From Polluticaenibacter yanchengensis (GTDB lineage: Bacteria; Bacteroidota; Bacteroidia; Chitinophagales; Chitinophagaceae), in contig JAQGEF010000010.1 of the NCBI GenBank assembly GCA_027854065.1, forward strand, positions 1 through 64,000: a stretch of 64,000 nt of DNA, written 5' to 3'. Position 1 is the stretch's first letter. The number at the start of each line of letters is the position of its first letter. The position numbers and the translations under genes were made by a program. Below the pieces are notes generated by a model that was not told the DNA's origin, searched no databases, and saw only the letters and a list, made by a program, of their open reading frames with translations. Of this stretch, positions 58,044 to 64,000 are shown in pieces.

Positions 58044-58382
58044 ATGAGCAATAGATTTCAACCAAAGTTCAACATCAAAAAAGGCGACTCAGTAGTAGTT
58101 ATTGCCGGTGATGATAAGGACGTGAAAAAACCTCGCACCGTATTAGCAGTGTATCCAGATAAAGCTAAGGTGCTAGTTGAAGGTGTGAATATTCAGACCA
58201 AACATACAAAGCCAACTGCTCAAAACACTCAGGGCGGTATTGTTAAAAACGAAGCACCAATCGCTATTTCAAATGTTCAGTTATGGGATGCTAAAGCTGG
58301 TGCAGCTGTACGTGTAAAACGTAGCCGTGATAACGGTAAACTGGCACGTATTTCTAAAAAATCAGGGGAGGAAATTAAATAA
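58044..58382 (+). CDS. rplX: 50S ribosomal protein L24
   Basis: A 112-residue protein with the KOW motif ([15 protein letters not shown]...[13 protein letters not shown]) and KEAPIA-like [12 protein letters not shown]. It initiates large-subunit assembly. Its TAA stop overlaps the ATG of rplE by one base (TAATG), indicating translational coupling. Confidence 0.97.
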   Translation: MSNRFQPKFNIKKGDSVVVIAGDDKDVKKPRTVLAVYPDKAKVLVEGVNIQTKHTKPTAQNTQGGIVKNEAPIAISNVQLWDAKAGAAVRVKRSRDNGKLARISKKSGEEIK

Positions 58383-58957
58383 TGAGCACAGCAAAATACA
58401 CTCCGAGACTTGCCAGTAAATACAAAAATGAAGTATTACCGGCTTTGGTAAAAAAATTCAACTATAAAACAGTAATGCAAGCTCCTAAACTGGAGAAAAT
58501 TTGCTTAAACCGTGGCGTTAATGGTGCGGTTGCTGATAAAAAATTAGTTGATATTGCTATAGACGAGTTAAGCAACATTACTGGTCAGAAAGCGATAGCT
58601 ACAAATTCTAAGAAAGATATTTCTAACTTCAAATTGCGTAAGAACATGCCGATTGGTGCAAAAGTTACTTTACGCGGAGTTAAAATGTATGAGTTTTTAG
58701 ATCGTTTAATTTCTGTGTCATTACCACGTGTACGTGACTTCAAAGGTATTAACGATAAAAGTTTTGATGGTAGAGGTAACTACACAATGGGTGTTACTGA
58801 ACAAATCATTTTCCCTGAAATTGATATCGATAAAGTAAACAAAATTACTGGTTTGGATATCACTTTTGTAACTTCTGCAAATACAAATGAAGAAGCTTAC
58901 GAATTGTTAAAAGAATTGGGTTTACCATTCAAAAATTTGAAACACTCAAATAGTTAA
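58382..58957 (+). CDS. rplE: 50S ribosomal protein L5
   Basis: A 191-residue protein with [61 protein letters not shown] and [12 protein letters not shown]. It binds 5S rRNA. It starts at the TAATG overlap with rplX. Confidence 0.97.
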   Translation: MSTAKYTPRLASKYKNEVLPALVKKFNYKTVMQAPKLEKICLNRGVNGAVADKKLVDIAIDELSNITGQKAIATNSKKDISNFKLRKNMPIGAKVTLRGVKMYEFLDRLISVSLPRVRDFKGINDKSFDGRGNYTMGVTEQIIFPEIDIDKVNKITGLDITFVTSANTNEEAYELLKELGLPFKNLKHSNS

Positions 58958-59029
58958 TAATATTAAAATTTGCTGTTTAATATCTTTTTCGGATATTTGC
59001 AGCCAATTTTAAAAAATTCAAGAATAAAC

Positions 59030-59299
59030 ATGGCAAGAGAATCAATCAAAGCCCGTCAACGTAAGCGTGAAGCTACTGTAGCTCATTATGCTGAGAAGCG
59101 TGCTGCTTTAAAAGCTGCCGGTGATTATGCAGGTTTGGATTTACTTCCAAAAAATGCTAGCCCGGTGCGTTTAAAAAATCGTTGTCAGCTTTCTGGAAGA
59201 CCTAAAGGTTATATGCGTCATTTCGGTTTATGCCGTAACATGTTCCGCGATATGGCTTTAGATGGTAAAATTCCTGGTGTTAAGAAAGCTAGTTGGTAA
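59030..59299 (+). CDS. rpsN: 30S ribosomal protein S14 (zinc-independent form)
   Basis: 89 residues from the ATG at 59030 ([17 protein letters not shown]); the open frame to 58970 adds a non-family stretch. The C-terminal [27 protein letters not shown] lacks the paired CxxC motifs, so it is the longer, zinc-independent S14 type. It sits in the head of the small subunit. Confidence 0.97.
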   Translation: MARESIKARQRKREATVAHYAEKRAALKAAGDYAGLDLLPKNASPVRLKNRCQLSGRPKGYMRHFGLCRNMFRDMALDGKIPGVKKASW

Positions 59300-59390
59300 T
59301 ACAAGAGTCCAACAAGATTAGATAATTAATTATTAATTTAAAATCCAATTATCCCGGTTAAATAAATACGGGACGTAGGAGGAAGAAAAA

Positions 59391-59789
59391 ATGGTAACAG
59401 ATCCGATAGCAGATTACTTAACGAGAATCAGAAACGCCCAAATGGCTAATCACCGTATCGTTGAAATCCCTGCTTCTAATTTGAAAAAGCGTATAACTGA
59501 AATTTTATACGAAAAAGGTTACATCTTAAAATATAAATTTGAAGATGATAACAAGCAAGGTTTAATTAAAATAGCGCTTAAGTATGATGTTAATACTAAA
59601 CAGGCAGCTATCAAATCTTTAGAGCGTATTAGCCGTCCAGGTCTTCGTCAATATTCTAAACCTGCTGATTTCAAAAGAGTAAAAAATGGTTTAGGTGTTG
59701 CAATTATTAGTACATCAAAAGGTGTGATGACTGATAAAGAAGCAAAAATCCAGAATGTTGGTGGTGAAATTATCTGTCATATTTACTAG
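59391..59789 (+). CDS. rpsH: 30S ribosomal protein S8
   Basis: A 132-residue protein, [21 protein letters not shown], with [21 protein letters not shown] and the C-terminal [20 protein letters not shown] purine-rich AGGAGGAAGA stretch precedes the start by a few bases, an unusually clear Shine-Dalgarno for this phylum. In E. coli S8 is the spc operon repressor. It is followed by a terminator-like hairpin. Confidence 0.97.
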   Translation: MVTDPIADYLTRIRNAQMANHRIVEIPASNLKKRITEILYEKGYILKYKFEDDNKQGLIKIALKYDVNTKQAAIKSLERISRPGLRQYSKPADFKRVKNGLGVAIISTSKGVMTDKEAKIQNVGGEIICHIY

Positions 59790-59816
59790 TATTTCGCATC
59801 TAATTTAAAATATATC

Positions 59817-59873
59817 CTTTCTTGCTGCATTAAGCCTTCTATACGGGGCTGAAAGCAGCGAGAAAGATTTTTT
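59817..59873 (+). terminator. terminator-like hairpin inside the spc operon (rpsH/rplF)
   Basis: CTTTCTTGCTGC (59817-59828) pairs over 12 bp with GCAGCGAGAAAG (59855-59866), one G-U, with a further AGCC/GGCT pairing in the loop, and is followed by six T (59868-59873). It may be a partial attenuator. Confidence 0.7.
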
Positions 59874-59894
59874 CAATATAAATTATTAAACAAT

Positions 59895-60449
59895 ATGTCA
59901 CGTGTAGGTAGAAAACCAATTACTGTTGGTACCGGCGTAACTGTAACTGTTGCTAATGATAACACAGTTACTGTAAAAGGTCCAAAAGGCGAATTAACCC
60001 AGGCAATTGATCGTGAGATTGCTGTAGAAGTAAAAGATGGTGAAGTGAACATTTCCCGTCCTACTGATCAGATCCGTCATCGTGCTTTGCATGGTTTATA
60101 TCGTGCTTTATTAGCTAATATGGTTAAAGGTGTAACTGAAGGTTACTCTAAAAAATTAGAATTAGTGGGTGTAGGTTTTAAAGCTGCTAACCAAGGTAAT
60201 GTTTTAGATTTATCTTTAGGTTACTCTCACAATATAATTATTGATCTTCCGAAAGAAATTAAAGTTTCTACATCTCAGGAAAAGGGTAAAAATCCGGAAA
60301 TCGTTTTAGAAAGTATCGATAACCAACTTTTAGGCCAGGTATGTGCTAAAATCCGCAGCTTGCGTAAGCCAGAACCATATAAAGGTAAGGGTGTTAAATT
60401 TGCAGGTGAAGTTATCCGCAAAAAAGCTGGTAAATCTGCTGGTAAATAG
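59895..60449 (+). CDS. rplF: 50S ribosomal protein L6
   Basis: A 184-residue protein, MSRVGRKPITV, with VTVKGPKGELTQ, the two alpha/beta repeats, LELVGVGFKAANQGNVLDLSLGYSH and the C-terminal IRSLRKPEPYKGKGVKF. It binds near the sarcin-ricin loop. It follows the hairpin at 59817-59873. Confidence 0.98.
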   Translation: MSRVGRKPITVGTGVTVTVANDNTVTVKGPKGELTQAIDREIAVEVKDGEVNISRPTDQIRHRALHGLYRALLANMVKGVTEGYSKKLELVGVGFKAANQGNVLDLSLGYSHNIIIDLPKEIKVSTSQEKGKNPEIVLESIDNQLLGQVCAKIRSLRKPEPYKGKGVKFAGEVIRKKAGKSAGK

Positions 60450-60527
60450 TAGTTATTTACTGATTCTTTTTAAACAAAAATTTTTAACTTTTTTCCGGCA
60501 GTATCGGAAAGATCAAATAATAATAAA

Positions 60528-60881
60528 ATGGCTAACATTTTAACAAAGAACGAAAAAAGACGCTTTCGTATTCGTAAAGTGGTAAAGGGTGTTGCTATCA
60601 GACCTCGTTTGTCTGTATTCCGCAGTAACTCTGATATCTATGCTCAGCTAATTGATGATACTAAAGGTTTGACTTTAGCTTCAGCATCCAGCAGAGATAA
60701 AGATATTAATGCACAAAAAGGTACCAAAATTGAAAAAAGCAAATTGGTAGGTAACGCAATAGCTAGAAAAGCTGCTGAATTGGGTATCACTTCAATTGTT
60801 TTTGACCGTGGCGGTAAATTATATCATGGTCGTATTAAAGCTTTAGCTGAGGGCGCTAGAGAAGGTGGTTTACAATTCTAA
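60528..60881 (+). CDS. rplR: 50S ribosomal protein L18
   Basis: A 117-residue protein, [20 protein letters not shown], with [20 protein letters not shown] and the C-terminal [25 protein letters not shown]. It binds 5S rRNA together with L5. It lies 78 bp after rplF. Confidence 0.97.
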   Translation: MANILTKNEKRRFRIRKVVKGVAIRPRLSVFRSNSDIYAQLIDDTKGLTLASASSRDKDINAQKGTKIEKSKLVGNAIARKAAELGITSIVFDRGGKLYHGRIKALAEGAREGGLQF

Positions 60882-60944
60882 TTTAAACCTCTTTCAATAA
60901 ATTCCTTACAGTAATTATTTTATTAAAATTTCAAATTGACAATA

Positions 60945-61463
60945 ATGTCTAATACAATAGTAAACAAGGTTAAAGCTGGCGATCTTGAATTAAAAGAGAA
61001 AGTTGTTGCTATTAATCGTGTAACAAAAACTACCAAAGGTGGTCGTACTTTCAGTTTCTCTGCTCTTGTAGTAGTAGGTAACGGAAAAGGTATTGTAGGT
61101 CATGGTCTTGGTAAAGCAAAAGAAGTACAAGAAGCAATCACCAAAGGTATTGAGGATGCTAAGAAAAACTTAGTTCAGGTACCTATTTTCCACGGAACTA
61201 TTCCTCACGAACAGTGGGTGAAAGCCGGTGCTGCAAAAGTATTATTAAAACCAGCTGCTCATGGTACGGGTGTAATTGCCGGTGGTAGCATGCGTGCGGT
61301 TTTGGAAAGTGCTGGTATTACGGACGTTTTAGCTAAGAGCTTAGGTTCTGCTAATCCTGCTAACGTGGTAAAAGCTACAGTAATCGCTTTATCTACTTTA
61401 CGTGAGCCTGTAGAGGTTGCTAAAACACGTAATATTTCTTTAAAGAAAGTTTTTAACGGTTAA
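60945..61463 (+). CDS. rpsE: 30S ribosomal protein S5
   Basis: 172 residues from the ATG at 60945 ([21 protein letters not shown]); the frame extends three codons to a TTG. Core signatures are [31 protein letters not shown] and [21 protein letters not shown]. It helps control decoding accuracy. Confidence 0.97.
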   Translation: MSNTIVNKVKAGDLELKEKVVAINRVTKTTKGGRTFSFSALVVVGNGKGIVGHGLGKAKEVQEAITKGIEDAKKNLVQVPIFHGTIPHEQWVKAGAAKVLLKPAAHGTGVIAGGSMRAVLESAGITDVLAKSLGSANPANVVKATVIALSTLREPVEVAKTRNISLKKVFNG

Positions 61464-61512
61464 TTATGGCTTGGCTGTATGGCTAAGTAATAATTGCACA
61501 ATATTCAATCTC

Positions 61513-61695
61513 ATGATTAAGATTAAAATTACCCAAGTTAAAAGTGGTATCGACCGTCCTGAGCGTCAAAAAAGAACTTTGGTTGCTTTGGGTTTAAGAA
61601 AGCTAAATGCTTCTGTAGAAGTTGAAGCTACTCCACAAATTAAAGGTATGGTTACTAAAGTAGCTCACCTTGTAAAAGTAGAAGAGTTAGCTTAA
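61513..61695 (+). CDS. rpmD: 50S ribosomal protein L30
   Basis: 60 residues from the ATG at 61513 (MIKIKITQVKSGIDRPERQK); the upstream frame to 61471 needs a TTG and is not L30-like. GLRKLNASVEV and MVTKVAHLVKVEE are family features. It is followed by a terminator-like hairpin. Confidence 0.96.
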   Translation: MIKIKITQVKSGIDRPERQKRTLVALGLRKLNASVEVEATPQIKGMVTKVAHLVKVEELA

Positions 61696-61711
61696 CTGCT
61701 ATTTCTTATAA

Positions 61712-61744
61712 AATTGCAAATAATCTTTATTTGCAATTCTTTTT
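61712..61744 (+). terminator. terminator-like hairpin between rpmD and rplO
   Basis: AATTGCAAATA (61712-61722) pairs perfectly with TATTTGCAATT (61728-61738) and is followed by C and five T. The stem is AT-rich, so it may terminate only partially. Confidence 0.65.
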
Positions 61745-61813
61745 ATTTATAAATATTACTTAATGCGAGGGGTCTTTGAATCCCCGTTAGTACAAAATCA
61801 AAAAACAGTAATT

Positions 61814-62263
61814 ATGAAATTACATGATTTAAGACCTGCTAAAGGTGCTACTCACAGCAAAAAACGTTTAGGACGTGGTGAAGCTTCAGGTAAAGGTGGA
61901 ACGTCTACAAAAGGTAACAAAGGTGGACAGAGCCGTGCAGGTTACTCCAGCAAAATTGCTTTTGAAGGTGGCCAGATGCCAATTCAACGTCGTGTTCCTA
62001 AGCGTGGTTTCAAAAACATCAACAGAGTAGAATACAAAGTATTAAACATTGGTGCTATTGATGAATTGGTTGAGAAATACGGTTTATCAGAGATTAGTGT
62101 AGATACATTGTATGTAAACAACCTGGTTGCAAAAACAGATTTGATTAAGATCTTAGGCAACGGTGAAATTAAAACTAAAATTAATTTCCAGGTAAACGCT
62201 GTTAGTGCTAGCGCTAAAGCTGCTATTGAAGCTGCCGGTGGTACTGTAGAAATCATTAAATAA
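61814..62263 (+). CDS. rplO: 50S ribosomal protein L15
   Basis: 149 residues from the ATG at 61814 (MKLHDLRPAKGATHSKKRLGRG); a longer frame to the ATG at 61763 adds 17 residues that L15 does not have. GGTSTKGNKGGQSRAG and FEGGQMPIQRRVPKRGF are the family blocks. A GGGG/CCCC mini-hairpin lies in the leader just upstream (61769-61785). Confidence 0.96.
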   Translation: MKLHDLRPAKGATHSKKRLGRGEASGKGGTSTKGNKGGQSRAGYSSKIAFEGGQMPIQRRVPKRGFKNINRVEYKVLNIGAIDELVEKYGLSEISVDTLYVNNLVAKTDLIKILGNGEIKTKINFQVNAVSASAKAAIEAAGGTVEIIK

Positions 62264-62269
62264 TTTTTG

Positions 62270-62303
62270 AGCTCCAAAGAATTACATTATTTTCTTTGGG
62301 GCT
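62270..62303 (+). terminator. hairpin between rplO and secY
   Basis: AGCTCCAAAGAA (62270-62281) pairs with TTCTTTGGGGCT (62292-62303), 12 bp with one G-U. No strong T run follows, so it may stabilise mRNA ends or attenuate rather than terminate. Confidence 0.5.
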
Positions 62304-62350
62304 TATAAATAATTTAGTATAATTGCCATCTGTAAAATAACAATTTATAC

Positions 62351-63691
62351 GTGAAGAAATTTATTCAAACTATCAAGAATATTTGGAGCATTGAAGAACT
62401 GCGTTCTAAAATAATAGTAACGCTGGTTTTGCTTTTAACATACCGCTTTGGTACCCATATTATTTTACCGGGTATCGATCCGAATGTTCTGGCAAATGTT
62501 TCTAAAGAGCAGCAAGGGCTTTTAGGTTTATTAGATCAGTTCGCAGGTGGTGCCTTCTCTCAGGCATCTATTTTAGCGTTGGGTATTATGCCGTACATTT
62601 CTGCATCTATCTTTATGCAGTTGGTGAGCATTTTAGTGCCTAGCGTACAAAAAATTCAAAAAGAAGGGGAGAGTGGTAGAAAGAAAATTAACCAATGGAC
62701 TCGCTACCTGACTGTACTTGTTACAGTTTTCCAGGCTATCGCTTATTTATCTTATTTAAATACACCAAGCTATAAAGAGGCACATATCGCTTCTTTCGAA
62801 CCTTATTTTAATGTTAGTACAATTATCATATTAACTGCAGGTACTTTGTTTGTAATGTGGTTAGGTGAGAAAATTACGGATAAAGGTTTAGGTAATGGTA
62901 CTTCTTTAATCATCATGGTGGGTATTTTGGCCCGTCTTCCGGAAAGTATCTCCCAGGAGTTTGCATCATTATCCGGAAAAGGTGGTGGTGGATATTTGAT
63001 TTTCATCATTGAGATAGCTGTTTTAATTGCTATTATTATGGGCTTGATTGTACTTGTACAAGGTGTTCGTAAAATAACAATCAATTATGCTAAGCAGATT
63101 GTTGGAAATAAGCAATTTGGTGGTGCCCGTCAGTTTTTACCTATTAAGGTAAACAGTGCCGGTGTAATGCCTATCATCTTTGCTCAGGCTATCATCTTTA
63201 TTCCTTCTTTCTTTGCTAAGTTTGATAACAGTGGCAGCTTAATGAAGATCTTAAATGACCACAGTAACCCATGGTATATGTTGATATACTCTGTAATGGT
63301 TATTGCATTTACTTTCTTATATACAGCTATTATTTTCAATCCTAAGCAAATAGCGGAAGATTTAAAACGTAATAACGGGTTTATTCCTGGTGTACAACCA
63401 GGTGAGCCTACATCCAGCTATATTGGAACTGTAATGGATAGAATCACTTTACCAGGAGCTGTTTTATTAGCTTTTGTAGGTATTCTTCCTGGTATTGCTC
63501 AAAGTTTAGGTGTTAAAGGTAACTTCAGTACTTTCTTTGGTGGTACAAGTTTGTTAATTATGGTTGGTGTAATTTTAGATACATTACAACAAATAGAAAC
63601 TCAATTATTAATGCGTCAGTATGACGGGTTAATGGAAGGTGGACGTGTTCAGGGCCGTCAGACGGTTCAGACAAACAATGCACCGCTTTAA
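62351..63691 (+). CDS. secY: preprotein translocase subunit SecY
   Basis: A 446-residue, ten-helix inner-membrane channel protein. It begins at a GTG (62351); no in-frame ATG lies upstream. Family features are RFGTHIILPGIDP, the plug-helix region GGAFSQASILALGIMPYISASI, EGESGRKKINQWTRYL, FNPKQIAEDLKRNNGFIPGVQPG and TRYLD-like TLQQIETQLLMRQYDG. It forms the Sec translocon. It is the last gene of this ribosomal block, ending at a strong terminator, so map/infA/rpsM/rpoA are not linked directly. Confidence 0.98.
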   Translation: MKKFIQTIKNIWSIEELRSKIIVTLVLLLTYRFGTHIILPGIDPNVLANVSKEQQGLLGLLDQFAGGAFSQASILALGIMPYISASIFMQLVSILVPSVQKIQKEGESGRKKINQWTRYLTVLVTVFQAIAYLSYLNTPSYKEAHIASFEPYFNVSTIIILTAGTLFVMWLGEKITDKGLGNGTSLIIMVGILARLPESISQEFASLSGKGGGGYLIFIIEIAVLIAIIMGLIVLVQGVRKITINYAKQIVGNKQFGGARQFLPIKVNSAGVMPIIFAQAIIFIPSFFAKFDNSGSLMKILNDHSNPWYMLIYSVMVIAFTFLYTAIIFNPKQIAEDLKRNNGFIPGVQPGEPTSSYIGTVMDRITLPGAVLLAFVGILPGIAQSLGVKGNFSTFFGGTSLLIMVGVILDTLQQIETQLLMRQYDGLMEGGRVQGRQTVQTNNAPL

Positions 63692-63711
63692 GTTTATCTA
63701 TTTATAATATC

Positions 63712-63745
63712 AAAAGCTGTCTGGAATCTTTCAGACAGCTTTTTT
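63712..63745 (+). terminator. intrinsic terminator after secY
   Basis: AAAAGCTGTCTG (63712-63723) pairs perfectly with CAGACAGCTTTT (63732-63743) and runs on into further T. It closes the ribosomal cluster. Confidence 0.9.
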
Positions 63746-63871
63746 ATTTGATAATTAAGTAAGTAGGAAATGATATGAATCTGACTGTTAAATGGCTCAA
63801 TAATATTACTTGTGTTTTATTCGCTTCAGGCGGATACGTTGTCTATAGTATTAAAATGCGGTCCTGATTCA

Positions 63872-64000
63872 TTAGATAATACTTCCAGAATCTAATTCAG
63901 CCGCTTCTTTGCCCTGAATAAACCACCGGGCTGTTAAATGCCCTTTAAGCGTAATAGTATCATCGTGGCATTCTAGCCAGCTACCTTCTCTTAATCCTAA
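63872..64000 (-). CDS. 3' end of a peptidase S51 / dipeptidase E-like gene (partial)
   Basis: The last 42 codons of a minus-strand gene that continues past the window, ending with TAA at 63874-63872. The visible protein reads LGLREGSWLEC near the cut edge and TARWFIQGKEAAEL later. GLREGS.L with a following beta strand and an R.F..G.EP-like end resembles the C-terminus of peptidase E (class I glutamine-amidotransferase-like) proteins. The match is short. Confidence 0.5.
   Translation of the reverse strand, partial: LGLREGSWLECHDDTITLKGHLTARWFIQGKEAAELDSGSII

Noticed and set aside
63775..63867. Possible 30-codon gene after secY
   Set aside because: It is too short, with no similarity that I recognise, and lies between the secY terminator and a convergent gene.

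Overview
The window comes from a member of the Bacteroidota, most likely Chitinophagales/Chitinophagaceae-like. Three large secreted proteins end in type IX secretion (T9SS) sorting domains: one type A and two gliding-motility-associated type B. Promoters match the Bacteroidota pattern TTG-N~19-TAnnTTTG, Shine-Dalgarno signals are weak, and rpmB-rpmG is followed by the small DUF4295 gene, an arrangement I know from this phylum. Genus and species cannot be read from the sequence.

Layout. 0-5.7 kb is a probable stress locus: a DUF892 ferritin-like protein, a KGG-motif hydrophilic protein, a sigma-54 activator whose receiver domain lacks the phospho-accepting Asp, an SDR oxidoreductase and a DUF6496 basic protein. 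5.7-12 kb is one 2105-residue T9SS surface protein made of four ~420-residue modules. 12.7-14.2 kb is non-genic repeat DNA: a 21-bp minisatellite with a 147-bp higher-order period, then a ~353-bp tandem array. 14.2-18.5 kb holds a sterol desaturase-like protein, rpmB-rpmG-DUF4295, ftsY and a Tet-type MFS exporter. 18.6-20.0 kb holds a dispersed repeat and a 266-bp array of about 4.2 copies. 20.2-27.5 kb holds two type B T9SS adhesin-like proteins and a lipoprotein. 27.9-50.9 kb is mixed metabolism: adenine deaminase, a diheme cytochrome, two fatty-acid oxidation enzymes, a NamZ-type muramidase (DUF1343), tRNA-Leu(GAG), a PL9-like pectate lyase, PhoH, DUF4403, a CCG-domain Fe-S protein, a PafA-like phosphatase, a methyltransferase, a GH2 enzyme with a malectin-like domain, fumarase and a thioredoxin-like protein. 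51.3-63.7 kb is the S10-spc ribosomal cluster, rpsJ through secY. A 3' fragment of a peptidase S51-like gene closes the window.

The most notable non-gene structures are: (i) two modular tandem arrays (266 and 353 bp units) that share the same three motifs in the same order and flank the ftsY region; (ii) a family of about seven dispersed intergenic elements (~100-190 bp), sometimes inverted; (iii) a ~400-nt structured leader between rpsJ and rplC that ends in a terminator-like hairpin; (iv) terminator-like hairpins inside the ribosomal cluster (rpsQ/rplN, rpsH/rplF, rpmD/rplO, rplO/secY). No transposase, integrase, CRISPR array, rRNA or defence system was recognised.

How the genes fit together: the ribosomal cluster, ftsY and secY supply translation and co-translational membrane targeting. 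The surface proteins, pectate lyase, GH2 enzyme and muramidase homolog fit a polymer-degrading, surface-active lifestyle. The two 3-hydroxyacyl-CoA dehydrogenases and fumarase fit fatty-acid oxidation feeding the TCA cycle. These functional links are inferred from families and were not tested.
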